Below are positions 1 through 5,100 of a DNA stretch of 5,100 nucleotides, piece after piece. Source of the DNA: an uncultured Paracoccaceae bacterium (GTDB lineage Bacteria > Pseudomonadota > Alphaproteobacteria > Rhodobacterales > Rhodobacteraceae); NCBI GenBank assembly GCA_937132145.1, contig CAKZNY010000013.1, positions 1 through 5,100 of the forward strand. The letters run 5' to 3'. Position 1 is the first letter of the stretch; every line of letters begins with the position of its first letter. A model generated the notes under the pieces. That model was not told the DNA's origin, ran no database searches, and saw only the letters and a program-made list of their open reading frames with translations. The translations under genes were made by a program, and so were the position numbers.

Positions 1-318
1 GAAAGTGTACCGATTAATTTACTCGTGCAGGTTGAAGGTACCCCATTAAAAGGTGTTGAGGCCCTCGATAGTTTTGAATTTATTCGCACCATTGCGGTGG
101 CGAGAATTTTAATGCCCGCATCGTATGTGCGTTTGTCGGCAGGTCGTGAAAACATGAATGATGAAACGCAGGCTCTGTGCTTCTTCGCCGGTGCCAATTC
201 AATTTTTGTAGGTGATACCTTACTGACGGCCGAAAACCCGAATGAGGATAAGGATGCCGCGTTGTTCAGCCGTTTGGGGATTACGGCCATGGCGGTTGGA
301 TGTGACGGCTCGAGGTGA
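1..318 (+). CDS. bioB: Biotin synthase BioB, C-terminal 105 residues (5' end outside window)
   Basis: Biotin synthase is a radical-SAM iron-sulfur enzyme that inserts sulfur into dethiobiotin, the last step of biotin synthesis in the cytoplasm. The frame is open from base 1 and ends at TGA 316-318. Visible residues match the C-terminal part of the family closely: ESVPIN at visible residues 1-6, [10 protein letters not shown] at 27-36, YVRLSAGRE at 42-50 and FFAGANSIF at 61-69. The YVRLSAGRE region carries the conserved arginine that is an unusual ligand of the [2Fe-2S] cluster. The radical-SAM CxxxCxxC motif and the other cluster cysteines lie upstream, outside the window. The tail after the ITAMAV segment is short compared with the E. 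coli protein. The stop codon overlaps the GTG start of bioF by 4 nt, so this is the first visible gene of a bioBFDA operon. The operon promoter is not in the window. Confidence 0.97.
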   Translation, partial: ESVPINLLVQVEGTPLKGVEALDSFEFIRTIAVARILMPASYVRLSAGRENMNDETQALCFFAGANSIFVGDTLLTAENPNEDKDAALFSRLGITAMAVGCDGSR

Positions 319-1457
319 TCGGGTTCGAGACACATGTGGATGCGCTCGATGCGCTGAAAACCAAAGGTCGGTATCGGGTCCTAGTGCCCCGTATGGGAAA
401 GGATTTCGCCTCGAACGACTATCTGGGGCTGGCCAATTCTGAAGATTTGAACAAGGCCGCAATTGCCGCGCTTGAACGCGGCGTCGCTTTGGGTGCAGGT
501 GCGTCGCGCCTGTTGCGTGGCAATGATCCCGAACATGAAGCGTTGGAAAAGGAGGCGGCGACTTTCTTTGGCACACAAAAAGCCCTGTTTTTCGGGGGCG
601 GTTTCGTTGCAAACGCTGCAATTTTCAGCACTTTACCCAGAAATGGCGATTTGATTGTCTATGATGAATTAATCCACGCCAGCGCCCACGACGGCATGCG
701 TCTGGGGCGGGCACAAGCCGTGGCATTTGAACATAACAATGTGACCCATGCCGAGACTGTGATCAATGAATGGCGTGCTAAGGGAGGTACTGGCCGTATC
801 TGGCTGGCATTTGAAACCGTTTACAGCATGGAAGGTGATATCGCACCAATCAGGGATATTGTTGCTTTGGCACAAGCCCACGATGCCGTTTTGGTCGCCG
901 ATGAAGCCCATGCAACCGGAGTTTTGGGCGTGCAGGGTCGTGGACTGTTATACGCATATGAAGGACAAGCCGATATCATCACATTGCACACCTGCGGTAA
1001 GGCTTTAGGCGTTTCCGGTGCCTTGGTTTGCGGTGCGACGTCCTTGATTGACACATTGATCAACAGGGCACGCGGTTTTATTTTTTCCACGGCCCCTTCG
1101 CCGTTGACGGCAGCGTTGGTGCGCGCGGCACTAAACACTTTGCAACAGATACCGTCACCCAGCGACGCGCTAGCAAAACGGGTCGCACATGCACACCGTG
1201 AGGCGGTTCAAAAATGCGGACTTGCCACACTGCAAACGCAAATCATTCCCGTAATTATCGGGGATGATAAGCAGACCATGGTCGTGGCCAGCCGCATGCA
1301 GGCACACGGGTTTGATGTGCGCGGCATTCGCCCGCCCAGTGTGCCACGTGGTACGGCTCGATTAAGAATTTCCATTACGCTCAACGCATCACCAACAGAA
1401 ATCAGCGATATGTTTTCCGTCCTTGCCGAAGAATTGGAAAATGTCCCTAATGTCTAG
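315..1457 (+). CDS. bioF: 8-amino-7-oxononanoate synthase (KAPA synthase)
   Basis: This PLP enzyme of the alpha-oxoamine synthase family condenses pimeloyl-ACP (or pimeloyl-CoA) with L-alanine to give KAPA, the first step of biotin ring assembly. The protein has 380 residues, close to the 384 of E. coli BioF, so it looks complete. Visible motifs are SNDYLGLA (33-40), the PLP-stacking histidine H121, DEAHATG with D196 and H199, the Schiff-base lysine K229 in [12 protein letters not shown], and [13 protein letters not shown] (339-351). The start is GTG at 315, overlapping the bioB stop as GTGA. There is no ATG further upstream in a sensible place and only a weak GGA about 14 nt upstream, so translation probably depends on coupling to bioB. 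Its stop TAG (1455-1457) overlaps the start of bioD. No damage is visible. Confidence 0.96.
   Translation: MIGFETHVDALDALKTKGRYRVLVPRMGKDFASNDYLGLANSEDLNKAAIAALERGVALGAGASRLLRGNDPEHEALEKEAATFFGTQKALFFGGGFVANAAIFSTLPRNGDLIVYDELIHASAHDGMRLGRAQAVAFEHNNVTHAETVINEWRAKGGTGRIWLAFETVYSMEGDIAPIRDIVALAQAHDAVLVADEAHATGVLGVQGRGLLYAYEGQADIITLHTCGKALGVSGALVCGATSLIDTLINRARGFIFSTAPSPLTAALVRAALNTLQQIPSPSDALAKRVAHAHREAVQKCGLATLQTQIIPVIIGDDKQTMVVASRMQAHGFDVRGIRPPSVPRGTARLRISITLNASPTEISDMFSVLAEELENVPNV
1436..1440 (+). promoter_or_regulatory. Ribosome binding site that decides the bioD start
   Basis: GGAAA lies 9 nt before ATG 1450 but directly against ATG 1441. The spacing favours 1450 as the bioD start over the in-frame ATGs at 1441 and 1423. 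The 1450 start also gives an N-terminus ([13 protein letters not shown]) that matches the usual BioD N-terminus, with the P-loop starting about eight residues in. The site lies inside the last codons of bioF. Confidence 0.55.
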
Positions 1458-2067
1458 CACAATCATTGTCACGGGAACGGATACGGGCATCGGCAAAACC
1501 GTTTTTGCAGCTGGGTTGACACAAGCGCTGGCTGCAACCTATTGGAAACCCATTCAGGCAGGCTTATCAGAGGAAACCGACAGCGAAGTGGTTGCGCGCC
1601 TGTCCGGCCAGCCAACACTGCTTGAAGCATACCGATTGAACTTGCCCGCCTCGCCGCATTTAGCCGCCGAAGCCGAAGGCATAATCATTGATCCCGACCG
1701 TTTGAAAATACCGGATGTTTCCGGCCCGTTGGTCATCGAGGGCGCTGGCGGGTTGATGGTGCCAATAAACCGCAATACATTGTTTCTGGACGTTTTTGCA
1801 GATTGGCAAGCCCCGATCATTTTATGTGCCCGCACGCAACTGGGCACCATAAACCACACACTTTTATCATTGCGTGCCTTGCGAGACGCGGGATGCCCAG
1901 TGATTGGCGTTGCTTTTATTGGCGATGCCGAACCAAAGGTCGAACAAACCATCTGTGATTTCGGCAAAACCCGCCACCTTGGGCGTTTACCGATGATCAA
2001 GCATCTGACACCCGAGACCTTAAGGGCGTCCTTCTCCAAGGCCTTCGATTTCAGAGGCCTGATATGA
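1450..2067 (+). CDS. bioD: Dethiobiotin synthetase
   Basis: BioD uses ATP and CO2 to close the ureido ring of 7,8-diaminononanoate (DAPA), giving dethiobiotin. With the ATG at 1450 the protein has 205 residues, slightly shorter than the 225 of E. coli BioD. The P-loop GTDTGIGKT is at 9-17 (K16, T17). The catalytic lysine of the YxKP motif is K33 in YWKPIQAG, an acidic EETDSE stretch follows at 41-46, and the second signature [11 protein letters not shown] has E97 and the glycines that bind the substrate. [16 protein letters not shown] further on is the usual switch-like region of the family. The start overlaps the end of bioF by 8 nt, and the TGA stop (2065-2067) overlaps the bioA start as ATGA. 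In-frame ATGs at 1423 and 1441 are possible but less likely. The gene appears intact. Confidence 0.95.
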   Translation: MSSTIIVTGTDTGIGKTVFAAGLTQALAATYWKPIQAGLSEETDSEVVARLSGQPTLLEAYRLNLPASPHLAAEAEGIIIDPDRLKIPDVSGPLVIEGAGGLMVPINRNTLFLDVFADWQAPIILCARTQLGTINHTLLSLRALRDAGCPVIGVAFIGDAEPKVEQTICDFGKTRHLGRLPMIKHLTPETLRASFSKAFDFRGLI

Positions 2068-3345
2068 CTCTGCAAGATTTTGATGCAAAACATCTGTGGC
2101 ATCCTTATACCAACGTAGAAAATCCCGGACCAACACATGTGGTGGCTTCGGCCAAAGGGGTTCATCTGACGTTGGAAGATGGCACCAAGATGATCGACGC
2201 GATGTCATCTTGGTGGAGCGCAATTCACGGGTACGGCCAGCCCTCGATTATCCAAGCCGTCAAGGATCAGGCTGATCGCATGCCTCATGTCATGTTTGGC
2301 GGGCTGACCCATGATCCGGCCATTTCCTTGGGGCAAAAGCTGTTGGCCATTACGCCGCCATCCATGCAGCGTATATTCTACTCGGATTCAGGGTCGGTTG
2401 CTGTCGAAGTGGCGATGAAGATGGCTGTGCAATATCAATATTCCGTCGGGCATCCCGATAAAACCCAGTTTCTTACAGTTCGATCAGGATATCACGGGGA
2501 TACATGGAAAGCGATGAGCGTCTGTGATCCGGTGACAGGCATGCACCATGTGTTTCAAAATGCCCTGAGCGTTCAGCATTTTGCCCTAAAACCTCCCGTT
2601 TGCATAACCGATGAATGGACCGACGATCCTGCCAAGAATGGTTTGGCGGATCTGCAACAACTTCTGGAAAGTCACCACCGGACAATCGCAGCGCTTATTC
2701 TGGAACCTGTCGTGCAAGGTGCGGGTGGCATGTATTTTTACCACCCCGAATATCTTAATCAGGCGCGCGCATTATGTGACGCCTTTAACGTATTGTTGAT
2801 CTTTGACGAAATCGCCACCGGTTTTGGTCGAACCGGCAAGATGTTTGCCACCGAACTGACAACGATCGAGCCCGATATTCTATGTCTTGGTAAAGCCCTA
2901 ACCGGCGGTACGATGTCATTCGCAGCAACGCTGACTTCGGATAAAGTTGCAAGGCATTGGAAATGGCAATCCGGGTATATTCATGCATGGCCCTACATTC
3001 ATGGCAAATCCGCTGGCCTGTGCCGCGGCCTGTGCCAGTCTGGATTTGCTAGAAACCACGCCATGGCAGGCGAATGTTAACGCCATAGAGGCGCAGCTCC
3101 TTCATGAACTCGCACCGCTACGATCATTGCCACATGTTTTTGATGTGCGCGTTTTAGGGGCCATTGGCGTGATCGAAATGGACCACCAAGTCAGTGCAGA
3201 TCAAGCACACCCTTTGTCTAAAGAGCTGGGTGTGTGGTTGCGCCCGTTCGGTCGACATATCTATTGCATGCCTCCATTTACAATATCTCCAGATGAGCTG
3301 TCACAGGTTACAAACGCCATGAAAAAATTGGCTGAAGTCTTATAG
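2064..3345 (+). pseudogene. bioA: Adenosylmethionine-8-amino-7-oxononanoate aminotransferase, frameshifted
   Basis: BioA is a class-III PLP aminotransferase that converts KAPA to DAPA using S-adenosylmethionine as amino donor. ATG 2064 has a good AGAGG at 2053-2057. The first frame shows SSWWSAIHGYG (48-58), SDSGSVAVEVAMKM (107-120), GYHGDTWKAM (142-151), LIFDEIATGFGRTG (245-258, D248) and the PLP lysine K277 in CLGKALTGG. After V295-A296 (GTT GCA, 2946-2951) homology stops. The frame then runs through unrelated residues to TAA 3078-3080, giving 338 residues. Homology resumes one frame over at GGC 2953 with [34 protein letters not shown] and RPFGRHIY, ending at TAG 3343-3345. Restoring two bases gives about 427 residues, near the 429 of E. 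coli BioA. The truncated product lacks the HGPTF phosphate-binding segment and the substrate-binding arginine of RPFG, so I expect it to be inactive. A sequencing error is possible. Confidence 0.9.
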
Positions 3346-3375
3346 ATGCAACATCAATGGATCGCAGAAAACCCG

Positions 3376-3399
3376 AGCGTTTATTCTATCCCAAACGCT
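3376..3399. terminator. Possible weak bidirectional terminator between bioA and bioR
   Basis: AGCGTTT (3376-3382) and AAACGCT (3393-3399) form a perfect 7-bp inverted repeat with a 10-nt loop, between two convergent genes. On the + strand a T-rich run (TGTTTTTTC) follows a few bases later, and on the - strand CGGGTTTTC follows directly. The bioR stop codon (3386-3388) lies in the loop. The stem is short and the T run is offset on the + strand, so terminator function is only a suggestion. Confidence 0.35.
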
Positions 3400-3997
3400 G
3401 CAAATGTTTTTTCAACACCGAAACCGCGGCATCACTATCTTTACGGGTGATAGCGTTTAAAATTGCAGTGTGATCCCGATCTGTACGCTCTTCCCATGTG
3501 GATCGCCATGTCTCTAACAAATGCCGCGCATTGAGGATTTGCAGGTTTTCGATCGCAAACAGCAAGCGTGGCATTGCGCACGCTACCAGAATAGCACAGT
3601 GAAATTGTCGGTTGGACTGTTCCCATGAAACCAGATCATTGGCTTCATCACATGCCCGTAGTGCGTCTCTGGCCATTTTCAGATTATCTGGTGTCATTTT
3701 GGGTATGGCATGGAGCAGTGCAACGGGTTCCAAAGCAAGGCGCATCGCCTTGATTTCAAAGATATCGTCTGGATTAAATAGGGCAACGCGCACCCCACGC
3801 CTCGGAATACTCACGGCCAGACCACGCGCTTCGAGCCGCAATAAAGCCTCGCGCACAGGAACATGGCTTGTGTTAAAGGATTTAGCGATGTGATCTTGGC
3901 GCAGCTTTTCATCTGGCAGCAACTGTCCGCGGATAATCTGGTCAGTCAATGCGTGCTGGATTTGATCAGAGATCGTAATATTGGGTTCTGTCTTCAT
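3386..3997 (-). CDS. bioR: GntR-family FCD-domain regulator, probable biotin repressor BioR
   Basis: The protein has 203 residues and the architecture of the FadR/VanR branch of GntR regulators. A winged helix-turn-helix covers about residues 8-72, with the signature HVPVREALLRLEARGLAV (45-62) and the wing IPRRGVRV (64-71). An all-helical FCD ligand domain covers about 77-200. FCD metal-site histidines are visible as H133 (QFH), H176 (DRDH) and H198 (KKH); the residue that is often Asp in DxxFH is Asn here. BioR of this family represses biotin genes in Alphaproteobacteria. The call rests on its position next to bioBFDA and on a BioR-like box before its own start. The start is ATG at 3997-3995. 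A TGA lies in frame two codons upstream and a later start would cut the DNA-binding domain. No clear Shine-Dalgarno is seen. Other FCD regulators cannot be excluded by sequence alone. Confidence 0.85.
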   Translation of the reverse strand: MKTEPNITISDQIQHALTDQIIRGQLLPDEKLRQDHIAKSFNTSHVPVREALLRLEARGLAVSIPRRGVRVALFNPDDIFEIKAMRLALEPVALLHAIPKMTPDNLKMARDALRACDEANDLVSWEQSNRQFHCAILVACAMPRLLFAIENLQILNARHLLETWRSTWEERTDRDHTAILNAITRKDSDAAVSVLKKHLQRLG

Positions 3998-4000
3998 GGT

Positions 4001-4010
4001 TCATAGATAA
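4001..4010 (-). promoter_or_regulatory. BioR-type operator overlapping the bioR translation start region
   Basis: On the - strand the bases read TTATCTATGA, which matches the published alphaproteobacterial BioR consensus TTATMKATAA at 9 of 10 positions. The box occupies bases -13 to -4 relative to the bioR ATG, where a ribosome binding site would normally be. A repressor bound here would block transcription of its own gene. I infer autoregulation, which is reported for BioR in some species. No convincing -10/-35 pair was found. A TTGTCA (- strand, 4059-4054) with a poor TAGGTT 17 nt on is the best candidate. Confidence 0.6.
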
Positions 4011-4079
4011 TTTTTTGTCGGATATGAAGCAACCTATTAATCGACGTCGAAGCTGACAAAAGTTTACAAGCCAGTCAGC

Positions 4080-4317
4080 GGTATTGTCAGAGGAAACCTG
4101 ATTGAAGCGGGCAGGTTGACGAAGTAACCTTTTCGGATGACCAAACCTAACCCATTCCGCTATTTCAAAACGTCGCCCGAGATCATCCGTCTTGCCGTGA
4201 TGTTGTACGTTCGCTTCCCACTGTCACTCCGGAATGTGGAGGATTTGCTTCACGAGCGCGGGATCGAAATCAGTCACGAAACGGTTAGGTTCTGCTTATA
4301 CAGTGCAGCGATGAAAG
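4080..4317 (+). mobile_element. IS6-family insertion sequence remnant, internally deleted and interrupted
   Basis: This stretch holds the left part of an IS6-family element. The likely left terminus is GGTATTGTCAGAGG starting at 4080. It resembles the GG...TGT ends of the family (IS26, IS257) and lies 57 nt before the transposase ATG, a spacing like that of IS26. The terminus is inferred by resemblance because the right end is not in the window. The leader 4080-4136 contains no gene, only two small overlapping inverted repeats. The transposase frame starts at 4137 and has an internal deletion. The element is cut off at about 4318 by the end of an IS3-family element in opposite orientation. 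It lies 83 bp upstream of the bioR start and leaves the proposed BioR box intact. Confidence 0.6.
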
Positions 4318-4331
4318 TGAATAGCGCCTAG
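4137..4331 (+). pseudogene. IS6-family transposase remnant with in-frame internal deletion
   Basis: Intact IS6 transposases are DDE enzymes of roughly 230 residues that move the element by replicative transposition. Here residues 1-52, MTKPNPFRYF through ISHETVRF, are a clear IS6 N-terminus with the helix-turn-helix region (PLSLRNVEDLLHERGIEISHETV). In full-length members WWNRFGP usually follows. Instead the frame goes on as CLYSAAMK, which resembles the SYxAAMK segment of the family found more than 100 residues later, just after the second catalytic Asp. The simplest reading is an in-frame deletion at about 4294-4299 that removed the first two acidic catalytic residues. From 4318 the sequence belongs to the IS3 element, and the frame stops there at TAG 4329-4331 after VNSA. 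The encoded 64-residue peptide cannot be an active transposase. The N-terminal assignment is sure; the deletion reading rests on memory of family sequences. Confidence 0.8.
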
Positions 4332-4343
4332 TTTCCTAGACGC
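4318..4343. repeat. IS3 terminal repeat end with internal hairpin
   Basis: This is the presumed terminal inverted repeat of the IS3 element. Within it GCGCCTAG (4324-4331) pairs with CTAGACGC (4336-4343), with one mismatch and a TTTC loop. The fragment frame on the + strand stops in the left arm (TAG 4329-4331) and orfB on the - strand stops in the right arm (4338-4336). The hairpin may mark the terminus or reduce read-through; function is not shown by sequence. Confidence 0.5.
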
Positions 4344-5100
4344 CTTGTTGCTTCCACTTTTGCTGTCTTTCGAACTCTACGGGCGACAGCATCCCGTTTC
4401 TAGCGTGTTTACGTTTTGGATTGTAGAACATTTCGATGTAGTCGAATACATCCCGTCTTGCGTCTTCTCTGGTTTTGTATGATCGCCGTCTGATGCGTTC
4501 CCGTTTCAGCAGGTTGAAAAAGCTCTCGGCAACGGCGTTATCGTGGCAGTTTCCACGACGGCTCATGCTGTGTTCCAGATTGTGGTGTTTTAGAAAGGAT
4601 GCCCATTCCAAGCTGGTGAATTGTGCGCCTTGGTCCGAGTGGATTAGCACCTGATCCACCGGCTTGCGTCGCCAGACCGCCATCAACAAAGCTTGCAGAA
4701 CAAGGTCCGTATATTGGCGGCTATGTGTCGCCCAGCCAACCACACGGCGGGAGTAAAGATCGATCACAACCGCCAGATACAGGAACCCCTCATAAGTTTT
4801 GATATAGGTAATGTCCGTCACCCAGAACCGGTCAGGTGCATCAACGTCAAATTGCCGGTTTAGCGTGTTATCCACCACAACCGATGGTTTGCCACCATAC
4901 TTACCGGGGCGGCGTTTATAGCCGATCTGGGCCTTGATGCCCGCTAACCGAGCCAAACGCGCTACACGGTTCGGGCTGCAAGTCTCGCCTTGATCACATA
5001 GATCATCATGCAGTTTGCCCTTCTCGGTGATTGCTTCGCATTCACCTGTCAGGCAGAGGATAACCGTAAACCTTGCCGCTGTCCTTCCATGCTTCTTTGA
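4336..5100 (-). pseudogene. IS3-family transposase OrfB (DDE integrase core), frame apparently broken at 5019-5058
   Basis: OrfB is the catalytic half of the IS3 transposase, normally made as an OrfAB fusion by -1 frameshifting. Reading from a TTG at 4956, the last 206 residues form a complete rve core: D48 in VTDITYIKT, D108 in IHSDQGAQFTS and E144 in NAVAESFFNLLK, with 35 residues between the last two (DD35E). The C-terminal signature YNPKRKHARNGMLSPVEFERQ follows and the stop is TAG 4338-4336. The same frame stays open to the window edge, but beyond RKLHDDL-like residues (here GKLHDDLCDQGE) it stops resembling the family. The family-like upstream part, KEAWKDSGKVYGY, is in another frame at 5098-5060. 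About 40 extra nt between the two would explain this. The core is intact, but the full protein probably cannot be made unless the break is an assembly artefact. Confidence 0.75.
5019..5058 (-). other. Apparent 40-nt insertion breaking the IS3 orfB frame
   Basis: On the - strand TACGGTTATC (up to 5059) and GCAAACTGCATGAT (from 5018) would join as YGYRKLHD, the usual family sequence, if the 40 nt between them were absent. Forty is not a multiple of three, which accounts for the frame change. In the upstream frame a TGA follows soon after the insertion begins. The inserted bases show only a small CCTG-A-CAGG palindrome and no clear flanking duplication. The normal junction is recalled from related IS3 transposases, not computed. 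Confidence 0.5.

Larger units (their letters stand above)
4318..5100 (-). mobile_element. IS3-family insertion sequence, right end and most of orfB (continues past window)
   Basis: The element contains an IS3-type orfB on the - strand and inserts into the IS6 transposase remnant. Its terminal sequence reads inward TGAATAGCGCCTAG then TTTCCTAGAC. This has the TG end expected for IS3 elements and resembles the TGAACCGCCCCGG-type ends of related members. The orfB stop is only 18 nt inside this end. The other end and orfA lie beyond 5100, so the target duplication cannot be checked here. The bases next to the end on the IS6 side are GAAAG. Confidence 0.8.

Noticed and set aside
220..621. Open frames on the - strand and in other frames over bioB/bioF
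   Set aside because: They overlap conserved BioB and BioF sequence, carry no domain-like pattern and are low-complexity in Arg/Pro as expected for shadow frames.
1554..2165. Long open frame on the - strand (203 codons) opposite bioD and the start of bioA
   Set aside because: It lies fully under well-supported genes, has no recognisable family motif and is a codon-bias shadow of the + strand genes.
2946..2956. Programmed ribosomal frameshifting in bioA
   Set aside because: There is no slippery heptamer, only GTTGCAAGG, and no obvious pseudoknot follows. BioA is not known to use frameshifting, so mutation or sequencing error is more likely.
2947..3345. Separate gene starting with TTG at 2947
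   Set aside because: The product is plainly the BioA C-terminal part with no independent domain or ribosome binding site. It is counted as part of the bioA pseudogene.
4041..4050. Perfect 10-bp palindrome TCGACGTCGA upstream of bioR
   Set aside because: It is too short and does not resemble the BioR box. It is not repeated in the window, so no function can be supported.
1..5100. A new defence, secretion or regulatory system, CRISPR array, tRNA or rRNA gene
   Set aside because: All coding sequence is accounted for by biotin genes, one GntR regulator and two insertion sequences. No spaced repeats or RNA gene features were seen.

Overview
The window looks like part of an alphaproteobacterial genome, possibly a Roseobacter-like one rich in insertion sequences. 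The biotin gene order bioB-bioF-bioD-bioA, a BioR-type GntR regulator (a biotin repressor known from Alphaproteobacteria) and the transposase types support this. I identify the group by family resemblance and not by any search.

Positions 1-3345 (+ strand) hold a tightly coupled biotin operon. It contains the 3' end of bioB, complete bioF and bioD, and bioA. Neighbouring genes overlap by 4 to 8 bases (GTGA, 8 nt, ATGA), so they are almost certainly co-transcribed and translationally coupled. BioF makes 8-amino-7-oxononanoate (KAPA), BioA converts it to 7,8-diaminononanoate, BioD closes the ureido ring to dethiobiotin, and BioB inserts sulfur. bioA carries a frameshift near 2949-2952. It cuts the protein to 338 residues, while the rest of the gene continues intact in another frame to 3345. 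If this is not a sequencing error, the third of the four late steps in this set is lost.

Positions 3386-3997 (- strand) encode a GntR/FCD regulator that converges on the operon and is best explained as BioR. A near-perfect copy of the known BioR box lies just before its start codon, which suggests autoregulation. A small inverted repeat between bioA and bioR may be a weak terminator.

From about 4080 to the end is a nest of broken mobile DNA. An IS6-family element has an internally deleted transposase: its N-terminal part is joined in frame to a short piece from much further along the protein. An IS3-family element inserted in opposite orientation interrupts it at about 4318 and runs off the window edge. 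The IS3 OrfB has its DDE catalytic core intact, but upstream an apparent insertion of about 40 nt breaks the reading frame.

I see no previously undescribed system. The notable signals are the bioA lesion, the BioR box placement and the layered decay of the two insertion sequences.
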